This document shows positions 1-5,060 of a stretch of 5,060 nucleotides of DNA, piece after piece; the stretch's first letter is position 1; each line of letters opens with the position of its first letter. Both the position numbers and the translations under genes were made by a program. Below the pieces are notes generated by a model. The model worked only from the letters and a program-made list of their open reading frames with translations. It made no database searches and was not told the DNA's origin. This DNA comes from an uncultured Gemmobacter sp. (lineage in GTDB: Bacteria; Pseudomonadota; Alphaproteobacteria; Rhodobacterales; Rhodobacteraceae): positions 1 to 5,060 of the forward strand of contig CALKAA010000103.1 in the NCBI GenBank assembly GCA_937983495.1, read 5' to 3'.

Positions 1-1
1 C

Positions 2-865
2 CATGGCACCACGCTGGCGCTGGCCAACAAGGAAAGCCTTGTGACCGCAGGCCCGCTGCTGCTGGCCGAGGCCGCACGCCACGGCGCCCGCATCCTGCCG
101 GTCGATAGCGAACACTCTGCCATCTTTCAGGCGCTGGTGGGCGAAGACATCACCGCGCTGGAACGCATCATCCTCACCGCCTCGGGCGGGGCTTTGCGCG
201 ACTGGCCGCTGGAACGGCTCGCCACCGCCACCGTGTCAGAGGCGCTCGCGCACCCCAACTGGTCCATGGGCCAGCGCATCACCATCGATTCGGCCTCCAT
301 GTTCAACAAGGCGCTGGAGGTGATCGAGACCCGCGAATATTTCGGGGTGGAGCCGGGCCAGATCGAGGTGATCGTTCACCCCGAATCCATCATTCACTCC
401 ATGGTGGCCTTCCGCGACGGGGCCATCATGGCGCATTTGGGCACGCCCGACATGCGCCACGCCATCGGCTATGCGCTGAACTGGCCCGCGCGGGCCGATC
501 TGCCGGTGGCACGGCTCGATTTCACCACTTTGGGCAGCCTGACCTTCCGCCCCGCCTGCGAAACCCGCTACCCGGCGCTGCGTCTGGCGCGCGAGGTCAT
601 GGCAACGCGCGGCCTGTCCGGGGCCGCCTTCAATGGCGCCAAGGAAATCGCTCTCGATCATTTCATTGGCGGCAGCCTTGGCTTTGCCGATATGGCAGGC
701 GTGGTGGAGCAGACGCTGGATGTGCTTTCGGGTGCCGCGCTTTCGGGCGGGGGCGGCCTTGGAAAAGCCGCGATGAGCGTGGATGACGTGCTGGCGATGG
801 ACGCGCTCGCCCGCATCGAGGCCGGGCGTCAGGCCACCGCATTTGCCGCCCGCCGCGCGGGCTGA
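2..865 (+). CDS. dxr: 1-deoxy-D-xylulose 5-phosphate reductoisomerase, C-terminal part (5' end outside window)
   Basis: Dxr (IspC) converts 1-deoxy-D-xylulose 5-phosphate to 2-C-methyl-D-erythritol 4-phosphate with NADPH and a divalent metal, the committed step of the cytosolic MEP isoprenoid pathway. The frame is open from base 2 and begins inside the family motif LALANKESLV, so the GTG at 41 is an internal valine codon, not a start. About 287 codons are present; the family is usually near 390-400, so roughly 100-110 N-terminal residues (most of the NADPH-binding fold) lie to the left. Counting from the valine at 41 as residue 1, the metal ligands Asp22 and Glu24 (VDSEH), Ser48 (ASGG), His71 (HPNWSMG), and Ser84, Asn89, Lys90 and Glu93 (DSASMFNKALE) are all visible, followed by the HPESIIHSMV stretch and the helical C-terminal domain. 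The active site therefore looks intact. The TGA lies 20 bases before rseP, suggesting co-transcription. Identification is very secure. Confidence 0.97.
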   Translation, partial: HGTTLALANKESLVTAGPLLLAEAARHGARILPVDSEHSAIFQALVGEDITALERIILTASGGALRDWPLERLATATVSEALAHPNWSMGQRITIDSASMFNKALEVIETREYFGVEPGQIEVIVHPESIIHSMVAFRDGAIMAHLGTPDMRHAIGYALNWPARADLPVARLDFTTLGSLTFRPACETRYPALRLAREVMATRGLSGAAFNGAKEIALDHFIGGSLGFADMAGVVEQTLDVLSGAALSGGGGLGKAAMSVDDVLAMDALARIEAGRQATAFAARRAG

Positions 866-870
866 GGAAC

Positions 871-876
871 AGAAGG
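871..876 (+). promoter_or_regulatory. Ribosome binding site for rseP
   Basis: AGAAGG lies nine bases before the TTG at 886, in the short gap after the dxr stop codon. It is a good partial match to AGGAGG at a normal distance and is the main reason for accepting a TTG start. No ATG in this frame lies between the dxr stop and the transmembrane/HExxH region. Confidence 0.65.
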
Positions 877-885
877 GTTTCGGCT

Positions 886-2220
886 TTGGATCTGATCAGC
901 TTTCTGCCCGATTTCGGCAATATCTTCCTCAGCATCGGCGCCTTCATCGTCGCGCTTGCGGTCATCATTGCGGTGCATGAATACGGCCATTACATCGTGG
1001 GCCGCTGGTCGGGCATCCATGCCGACGTGTTCTCGCTGGGCTTTGGCCCGGTGCTGGCCTCGCGCGTGGATCGGCGCGGCACACGCTGGCAACTGGCCGC
1101 CATCCCCTTGGGCGGCTATGTGAAATTCGCAGGCGACGCCAATGCCGCCTCTGGCGTGGATGGTGAGGCCATCGCCACGCTGACCCCGGCGGAGCGCCGC
1201 CGCACCATGCATGGCGCACCGCTCTGGGCGCGCACCGCCACCGTCGCCGCCGGGCCGCTGTTCAACTTTGCGCTGTCCATCGTGATCTTTGCGGCCTTCG
1301 CCTGGGTCAAGGGCATCGCCACCGATGTGCCGGTGGTGGCCGAGGTCACGCCGGTGTCGGAGGCCTCCGCCGCCCTGCTGCCCGGCGATACCATTCTCGC
1401 CCTGAACGGCCAGCCCACCCCGGATTGGGAGGCCTTGGCCAAGGCCGCCGACGCGCTGCCCGATGCCCCAACCGCGCCCTATACCGTGCTGCGGAACGGC
1501 ACCGAGATGCAGATCACCGGCCCGCATCCGCAGCCCCCCTTGGCCGAAAACGTCAATCCCTTCTCCGCCGCCGAGGAAGCGGGCGTGCTGCCCGGCGATC
1601 TGGTTCTGGCGGTGAACGGCACGCCGGTGTCCAGCTTCACCGCCCTGCGCGACATCATCGGCGCTTCTGACGGCAAGCCGCAAACCCTGACGCTGCGCCG
1701 CAACGGCGCGGAAACCGAAATCACCGTCACCCCCAAACGCCAGGATCTGCCGCTGAAAGAGGGCGGTTTTGAAACCCGCTGGCTGCTGGGCATGTCAGGC
1801 GGGCTGATCTTCAGCGCCGAAAGCCGCACGCCCGGCCCGATCGAGGGCCTCTGGCTGGGCGTTCAGCAGGTCGGCAACGTGATCTCGACCAGCCTTTCCG
1901 GCCTTGAGCACATGATCGCGGGCAAGATCTCCACCTGCAACATGCAAGGGGCCATCGGCATCGCCAAAACCTCCGCCGCCGCCGCCTCGGACGGCCTGCC
2001 CACCTTCATCTGGTTCATCGCCATGCTTTCCACCGCCATCGGCATGATGAACCTGTTCCCGATTCCCGTGCTGGATGGCGGCCATCTGGTGTTCTTCGCC
2101 TATGAGGCGGTGTTCCGCCGCCCGCCTCCGGAAAAGGTGATGAACGTCCTGATGACCACGGGCCTTGCCATCCTGATCAGTGTCATGCTGTTCGGCCTGT
2201 CGCGCGACGTGCTGTGCTGA
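886..2220 (+). CDS. rseP: RIP metalloprotease RseP (site-2 protease, M50 family)
   Basis: RseP is an inner-membrane zinc protease that cuts transmembrane helices, classically the anti-sigma factor of the envelope stress response after a first periplasmic cut, and also remnant signal peptides. The 444-residue product has the full family layout. A first membrane helix (about residues 13-38) carries the zinc motif HEYGH at 31-35. GFGP follows at 52-55 and GGYVKF at 76-81. A second hydrophobic segment starts at AAGPLFN (121-127). Two PDZ domains come next: a degenerate one at about 148-207 and a clearer one at about 219-285 with AGVLPGDLVLAVNG. The third zinc ligand is in NLFPIPVLDGG (Asn389, Asp397), within the C-terminal membrane helices. 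The start is TTG, supported by the AGAAGG site and by the protein beginning just before the first membrane helix. One oddity is QGAIGIA where the family commonly has a GPI-type stretch. The substrate in this organism cannot be read from the sequence. Confidence 0.96.
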   Translation: MDLISFLPDFGNIFLSIGAFIVALAVIIAVHEYGHYIVGRWSGIHADVFSLGFGPVLASRVDRRGTRWQLAAIPLGGYVKFAGDANAASGVDGEAIATLTPAERRRTMHGAPLWARTATVAAGPLFNFALSIVIFAAFAWVKGIATDVPVVAEVTPVSEASAALLPGDTILALNGQPTPDWEALAKAADALPDAPTAPYTVLRNGTEMQITGPHPQPPLAENVNPFSAAEEAGVLPGDLVLAVNGTPVSSFTALRDIIGASDGKPQTLTLRRNGAETEITVTPKRQDLPLKEGGFETRWLLGMSGGLIFSAESRTPGPIEGLWLGVQQVGNVISTSLSGLEHMIAGKISTCNMQGAIGIAKTSAAAASDGLPTFIWFIAMLSTAIGMMNLFPIPVLDGGHLVFFAYEAVFRRPPPEKVMNVLMTTGLAILISVMLFGLSRDVLC

Positions 2221-2240
2221 ACCCGCCCAAGTCTTGCCAT

Positions 2241-2257
2241 ATTCCTTTGTTAGGAAT
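2241..2257. repeat. Short AT-rich inverted repeat after rseP
   Basis: ATTCCT (2241-2246) and AGGAAT (2252-2257) are perfect inverted copies around TTGTT. The site lies 20 bases after the rseP stop and 26 bases before the small ORF, in an AT-rich patch that stands out from the GC-rich surroundings. As RNA it gives only a weak six-pair hairpin with no T tract after it, so it is a poor Rho-independent terminator. As DNA it could be an operator half-site pair, or part of a promoter region for the small ORF. I found no convincing -35/-10 pair here. The repeat is directly visible; any function is inference. Confidence 0.4.
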
Positions 2258-2283
2258 GCAGAAGGCAATCCACGGGTGACACC

Positions 2284-2424
2284 ATGCAAACCGTCGTCAA
2301 AGGCTATCGCGGGCTCAGCTTTCTCCTCGGTCTGAACACCGATGGGCTGTTTGTTCTGGCGGCTATTGCGAGCGCTTTGGCTGTGGGCGCCTTCCTCGGC
2401 ATGCAGGCGCTGCCGCATCCGTGA
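2284..2424 (+). CDS. Small single-pass membrane protein, 46 residues, unknown function
   Basis: An ATG-to-TGA frame of 46 codons sits alone between rseP and bamA. The product starts MQTVVKGYRGLSFLLGLN, a basic, amphipathic-looking segment with Lys6 and Arg9. It is followed by Asp20 and then an uninterrupted hydrophobic helix (about residues 22-43) rich in Leu, Ala, Val and Gly, ending in PHP. By the positive-inside rule the N-terminus should be cytoplasmic. There is no signal-peptidase or lipobox motif. The Shine-Dalgarno is weak: GGGTGA at 2274-2279, four bases before the ATG; a better GAAGG at 2261-2265 is too distant. Codon choice is compatible with the neighbours. I do not recognise a named family. 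The coherent domain-like organisation (basic amphipathic start plus one helix) and position argue that it is real, but a 46-codon frame in GC-rich DNA can occur by chance, and a hydrophobic frame is not proof. Confidence 0.6.
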   Translation: MQTVVKGYRGLSFLLGLNTDGLFVLAAIASALAVGAFLGMQALPHP

Positions 2425-2429
2425 TGCCC

Positions 2430-2445
2430 ACGCCAGTTCTGGTGT
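2430..2445. repeat. Compact near-palindrome just after the small ORF
   Basis: ACGCCAG (2430-2436) and CTGGTGT (2439-2445) are inverted copies with one mismatch (a G-T wobble in RNA), separated only by TT. It begins five bases after the small ORF's TGA. With so short a spacer a transcript would have to open the innermost pairs to form a loop, giving a weak hairpin, and no T run follows. It may be an operator-like dyad or a weak transcript-end structure. Function is not shown by the sequence. Confidence 0.3.
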
Positions 2446-2460
2446 CGCCGCCATGGCCAC

Positions 2461-2495
2461 ACCGCAAGCTCTGGCCCTCACCGCAAACTCTGGCC
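2461..2495 (+). repeat. Two-copy direct repeat, 16-base unit, 19-base period
   Basis: ACCGCAAGCTCTGGCC (2461-2476) and ACCGCAAACTCTGGCC (2480-2495) match at 15 of 16 bases and are separated by CTC. They lie in the non-coding leader between the small ORF and bamA. The period is close to two turns of DNA, so paired binding of a regulator on one face is possible, but a simple local duplication is an equally good explanation. Confidence 0.6.
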
Positions 2496-2502
2496 AGTTT
2501 TT
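2485..2502 (+). terminator. Possible weak Rho-independent terminator hairpin
   Basis: AAACT (2485-2489) pairs with AGTTT (2496-2500) around a six-base loop CTGGCC, and the transcript continues with five T residues in total (2498-2502). The shape resembles a terminator, but the stem is short and AT-rich, and an alternative core CTGGCCAG competes. It overlaps the second direct-repeat copy. If active it would partly separate rseP and the small ORF from bamA, fitting the possible promoter just after it. Confidence is low. Confidence 0.25.
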
Positions 2503-2521
2503 GCCCGCCATTTGACCCTTC

Positions 2522-2538
2522 GGCCTTTTGACAAGGCC
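2522..2538. repeat. Perfect inverted repeat overlapping the TTGACA box
   Basis: GGCCTT (2522-2527) and AAGGCC (2533-2538) are perfect inverted copies around TTGAC. The right half-site shares one base with the TTGACA hexamer at 2528-2533, so a protein bound to this dyad would cover the -35 region. The symmetry is seen directly; an operator role is inference. Confidence 0.4.
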
Positions 2539-2556
2539 CCGCTTTCCGGCTAGTCA
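2528..2556 (+). promoter_or_regulatory. Possible bamA promoter (exact TTGACA -35, weak -10)
   Basis: TTGACA at 2528-2533 is an exact housekeeping-sigma -35 hexamer. At the ideal 17-base spacing the -10 position reads TAGTCA (2551-2556), which keeps only the first TA of TATAAT and lacks the important last T. Transcription would begin near 2563 and leave a leader of about 28 bases before the bamA ATG. The exact hexamer in a non-coding gap, right after a hairpin ending in T residues, makes a bamA promoter plausible, but the poor -10 keeps this uncertain. Confidence 0.35.
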
Positions 2557-2580
2557 GAACCAAAGACGAGCATTTGGGAC

Positions 2581-2586
2581 AGGACG
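2581..2586 (+). promoter_or_regulatory. Ribosome binding site for bamA
   Basis: AGGACG lies four bases before the ATG at 2591, within the purine-rich run GGGACAGGACGGG (2576-2588). The match is imperfect and the spacing slightly short, but it supports the ATG at 2591 over the in-frame TTG at 2528, which would put 21 charged residues ahead of the signal peptide. Confidence 0.5.
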
Positions 2587-2590
2587 GGCC

Positions 2591-4990
2591 ATGGTTCAGG
2601 CAGCACGGGCATTTGCGCCCCGGCAATTCGGCAAGTCGCAGCTTCTGCGCAGCGCGGCCATCGGCCTCTTCCTCGGTGTGGCGGGGCTGACCACCGGCCT
2701 TCCGGCACTGGCGCAGGGCTACAGCTTCTCGCAGGTCACGATTGAGGGCAATCAGAACGTCGATTCCGCGACGATCCTGAAACTGGCGGGCATTTCGCGC
2801 GGCGAAACGCTCAGCGCCGGCGGCCTGAACGACGCCTATCAGAACCTGCAAACCTCGGGCCTGTTCGAGGAAGTGGCGATTGCACCGCAGGGCAACCGGC
2901 TGGTGATCACCGTCAAGGAATATCCGATCATCAACGCCATCAACTTTGAAGGCAATGCCCGCCTCAAGGATGAACTGCTGGCCGAGGCGATCCAGTCCAA
3001 GGCCCGCCGCGTCTATTCGCCCGCCCTGGCCGAGGCCGATGCCGCCTCCATCGCCGAAGGCTACCGCGAGCAGGGCCGTCTGGCCGCCACCGTCACGCCC
3101 AAGGTCATTCGCCGCAGCGGCAATGCCGTCGATCTGGTGTTTGAAATCACCGAAGGCAAGAATGTCGAGGTGGAGCGGCTGTCCTTCGTCGGCAACCGCG
3201 CCTTCACCGACCGCCGCCTGCGTCAGGTGCTGGAGACCAAGCAGGCCGGGTTGCTGCGCAACCTGATCAAGAAAGACACCATGCGCCCCGAGCAGCTTGA
3301 ACTCGACAAGCAGCTTCTGCGCGATTTCTACCTGTCGCGCGGCTATGTCGATGTTCAGGTGCTGGATGCGGCCGCCGAAGTCGCGCGCGAGCGTGACGGC
3401 GTGTTTGTCACCTTCACCCTGAAAGAAGGGCAGCAATTCCGCTTCGGCACCATCTCCGCCGTCTCCGAAATTGACGGGCTGGATGCCGCCGAATTCGAGG
3501 CCGCGCTGAAACTGCGCCCCGGCACCGTCTATTCGCCGCAGGATGTGGAAACCAACATCACCCGTCTGGAAAATCTGGCGCTGAAAAAGGGCCTGAACTT
3601 TGTCTCCATCGAGCCGGTGATCACCCGCAACGAACGCGACCGCCTGCTCGACATCGCGTTCACGCTCAAGCGCGGCCCGAAGGTCTTTGTCGAGCGCATC
3701 GACATTGAAGGCAACACCACCACGCTGGACCAGGTGGTGCGCCGCCAGTTCCGCACGGTTGAAGGCGACCCCTTCAACGCGCGCGAAGTGCGCCAATCCG
3801 CCGAACGCATCCGCGCGCTTGGCTATTTCGCCGATGCCAAGGTGAATGCCGAACCCGGCTCCTCGCCCGATCAGGTCGTGGTCAACGTCGATGTGGAAGA
3901 ACAGCCCACCGGCTCGCTCTCCTTCGGGGCCAGCTACGGCGTGTCCTCCGGCGTGGGCTTCAACATCGGCTTGCAGGAAACCAACTTCCTCGGGCGCGGC
4001 CAAACCCTTGGCGTCTCGATCTCCACCGGCACCGACAGCACCGACAGCTCGATCACCTTCATCGAACCGTCCTTGCTGGGCAATGACCTGAAGCTGAAAT
4101 TCTCGGCCTTCTACCGCGAGACGGATAACGACAACGCCACCTATGACACCCGCTCCATCGGGATCATTCCGGCCATCGAGTTTCCGCTGGGCGAGGCCTC
4201 GCGGCTGGAACTGCGCGCCTTCGCCAAGCAATCCAAGCTGAAAGACATCTACGCCGGCACCGTGGACGACCCGGCAACCCCGGATGTGGACGAAACCGAT
4301 CTCGGCACCTCGCCCATCATCACCCGCGATGCCGACCGCGGCGCGCTGCTTTCCACCGGCATGGGCGCCACCTACAGCTATGACAATCGCGTTACCGGGC
4401 TGAACCCCAAGGGCGGCGTGTTGCTGCGCTTCGGCGTCGATTATGCCGGCATCGGCGGCGATGTGGACAGCATCACCACCACCGCGCTGGCGCTGGCCGA
4501 AACCCGCGTCTGGAACGAGGAAGTCACGCTGCGCGCCATTTTCGAGGGCGGCGCGGTGCATATGCTGAACGGCGAAAGCCGCATCACCGACCGCTTCTTC
4601 GGCGGCGGCAAGATTCGCGGCTTTGAACCCGCAGGCATCGGCCCGCGCGATCTGGCCTCCGACGATCCGCTGGGCGGCAACATGTTCGCCGTCGCCCGGT
4701 TCGAGGCCGATTTCCCGCTGGGCCTGCCCGAGGAATATGGCATCAAGGGCGGCGTCTTTGCCGATGTCGGCTCGGTCTGGAGCCTGGATGACGTGGCGGG
4801 CCATTCCGGCTCTGGTGGCACCGGTATCAACAGCGTGGATGATGGCCTTCACCTGCGCTCCGCCATCGGGGTCTCGGTGTTCTGGACAACCCCGATCGGC
4901 CCCTTGCGCTTCAACTTCTCCAAGGCCTTGGAAAAGCAGGATTACGACAAGGAGCAATCCTTCGACCTGACGATCTCGACCAAGTTCTGA
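2591..4990 (+). CDS. bamA: Outer membrane protein assembly factor BamA (Omp85 family)
   Basis: BamA is the essential core of the BAM complex; it folds and inserts beta-barrel proteins into the outer membrane. The ATG at 2591 gives 799 residues, normal for the family. Residues 1-41 form an export signal: a basic start (Arg6, Arg11, Lys15, Arg20), a hydrophobic core and a cleavage site LPALA|Q. Five POTRA domains follow, starting near 44 (YSFSQVTIEGN), 113 (IINAINFEGN), 192 (VEVERLSFVGN), 283 and 365 (VFVERIDIEGN), each with the usual beta-strand/GN/helix pattern. The barrel begins near 440 (GSLSFGASYG). The conserved loop-6 motif appears as IRGF at 675-678 (often VRGF), after DRFFGGG. The chain ends with an aromatic-rich final strand and terminal Phe (FDLTISTKF), the classical outer-membrane beta-signal. 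An acidic, Asp-rich surface loop lies at about 558-583. The 370-base gap after rseP suggests its own expression in addition to any read-through. Confidence 0.97.
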   Translation: MVQAARAFAPRQFGKSQLLRSAAIGLFLGVAGLTTGLPALAQGYSFSQVTIEGNQNVDSATILKLAGISRGETLSAGGLNDAYQNLQTSGLFEEVAIAPQGNRLVITVKEYPIINAINFEGNARLKDELLAEAIQSKARRVYSPALAEADAASIAEGYREQGRLAATVTPKVIRRSGNAVDLVFEITEGKNVEVERLSFVGNRAFTDRRLRQVLETKQAGLLRNLIKKDTMRPEQLELDKQLLRDFYLSRGYVDVQVLDAAAEVARERDGVFVTFTLKEGQQFRFGTISAVSEIDGLDAAEFEAALKLRPGTVYSPQDVETNITRLENLALKKGLNFVSIEPVITRNERDRLLDIAFTLKRGPKVFVERIDIEGNTTTLDQVVRRQFRTVEGDPFNAREVRQSAERIRALGYFADAKVNAEPGSSPDQVVVNVDVEEQPTGSLSFGASYGVSSGVGFNIGLQETNFLGRGQTLGVSISTGTDSTDSSITFIEPSLLGNDLKLKFSAFYRETDNDNATYDTRSIGIIPAIEFPLGEASRLELRAFAKQSKLKDIYAGTVDDPATPDVDETDLGTSPIITRDADRGALLSTGMGATYSYDNRVTGLNPKGGVLLRFGVDYAGIGGDVDSITTTALALAETRVWNEEVTLRAIFEGGAVHMLNGESRITDRFFGGGKIRGFEPAGIGPRDLASDDPLGGNMFAVARFEADFPLGLPEEYGIKGGVFADVGSVWSLDDVAGHSGSGGTGINSVDDGLHLRSAIGVSVFWTTPIGPLRFNFSKALEKQDYDKEQSFDLTISTKF

Positions 4991-5060
4991 CATGCCGGGC
5001 GGCGCGGCGTGCATCAGGGCTTCGGCCAGATTGGCGTGGGTTTGGGCAATCCAGCCGAGG
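4991..5060. other. 70 bases after bamA with no assignable gene
   Basis: No clear Shine-Dalgarno plus start for a downstream gene such as the periplasmic chaperone skp/ompH is visible, and no terminator with a T tract. An ATG at 4992 opens a + frame to the edge, but it uses AGG and AGA arginine codons, which the real genes here avoid, and its product looks random. The minus frame entering from the right edge reads GWIAQTHANLAEALMHAAP with common codons and could be the end of a convergent gene, but it meets no stop codon before running antisense through bamA. The stretch is too short to decide. Confidence 0.4.

Noticed and set aside
41..865. GTG at 41 as a true start of a shorter dxr
   Set aside because: The frame is open upstream and encodes the conserved LALANKES run, so the gene simply continues off the left edge.
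829..1683. Minus-strand ORF opposite the first half of rseP
   Set aside because: It is Gly/His/Arg-rich shadow sequence opposite the HEYGH and PDZ-coding regions, with no family resemblance.
1795..2511. Minus-strand ORF opposite the end of rseP and the gap before bamA
   Set aside because: Low-complexity Gly/Asp/His-rich composition, no motifs, and it overlaps a certain gene; treated as a shadow frame.
2453..2515. 20-residue ORF (ATG to TGA) in the bamA leader, a possible leader peptide
   Set aside because: No Shine-Dalgarno before the ATG, no telling residue bias, and it is largely made of the direct-repeat units.
2528..2590. TTG at 2528 as the bamA start
   Set aside because: It would add 21 charged residues before a complete signal peptide, and the TTG belongs to a TTGACA box; the ATG at 2591 has a nearby purine-rich ribosome site.
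2363..5014. Very long minus-strand ORF (883 codons) opposite bamA
   Set aside because: It is the codon-aligned complement of bamA, rich in Gly, Ala, Asp, Gln and His with no recognisable fold, and is explained by the lack of TTA, CTA and TCA in bamA.
4992..5014. Terminator after bamA
   Set aside because: Only ATGC/GCAT pair at the ends with mismatches inward, and no T tract follows.
1..5060. Novel defence, mobile or CRISPR system
   Set aside because: Nearly all of the window is three well-known housekeeping genes; there are no spacer arrays, transposase motifs, terminal repeats or toxin-antitoxin pairs.

Overview
The window is a chromosomal housekeeping segment from a GC-rich alphaproteobacterium, most likely a member of the Rhodobacterales (Rhodobacter/Paracoccus/roseobacter type). 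I base that on the gene order dxr-rseP-bamA, on the style of the three proteins (for example the RseP N-terminus beginning LDLISFLP and the run around STCNMQG), and on strong G/C preference at third codon positions. All supported genes are on the + strand. I see no mobile element, CRISPR array, tRNA or rRNA.

Layout: bases 2-865 hold the C-terminal part of dxr (MEP isoprenoid pathway), cut by the left edge. A 20-base gap with a Shine-Dalgarno leads to rseP (886-2220, TTG start), a complete two-PDZ site-2 protease. Bases 2221-2590 form the only sizeable non-housekeeping stretch. It holds a small AT-rich inverted repeat, a 46-codon ORF predicted to encode a single-pass membrane peptide (2284-2424), a cluster of short inverted repeats, a 19-base-period tandem repeat, and a perfect TTGACA box that may be the -35 of a bamA promoter. 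bamA follows (2591-4990): signal peptide, five POTRA domains and a 16-stranded barrel. The last 70 bases after bamA contain no clear gene start; the most protein-like reading there is on the minus strand, pointing back at bamA.

The genes are linked by envelope biogenesis. Dxr feeds isopentenyl units, needed among other things for the undecaprenyl carrier lipid. RseP cuts membrane-embedded anti-sigma factors and leftover signal peptides. BamA inserts outer-membrane beta-barrel proteins, whose misfolding is the classical trigger of the RseP pathway. This is a widely conserved neighbourhood. No clear new multi-gene system is present; the best candidate for something undescribed is the small membrane ORF between rseP and bamA, together with the repeat-rich leader of bamA.
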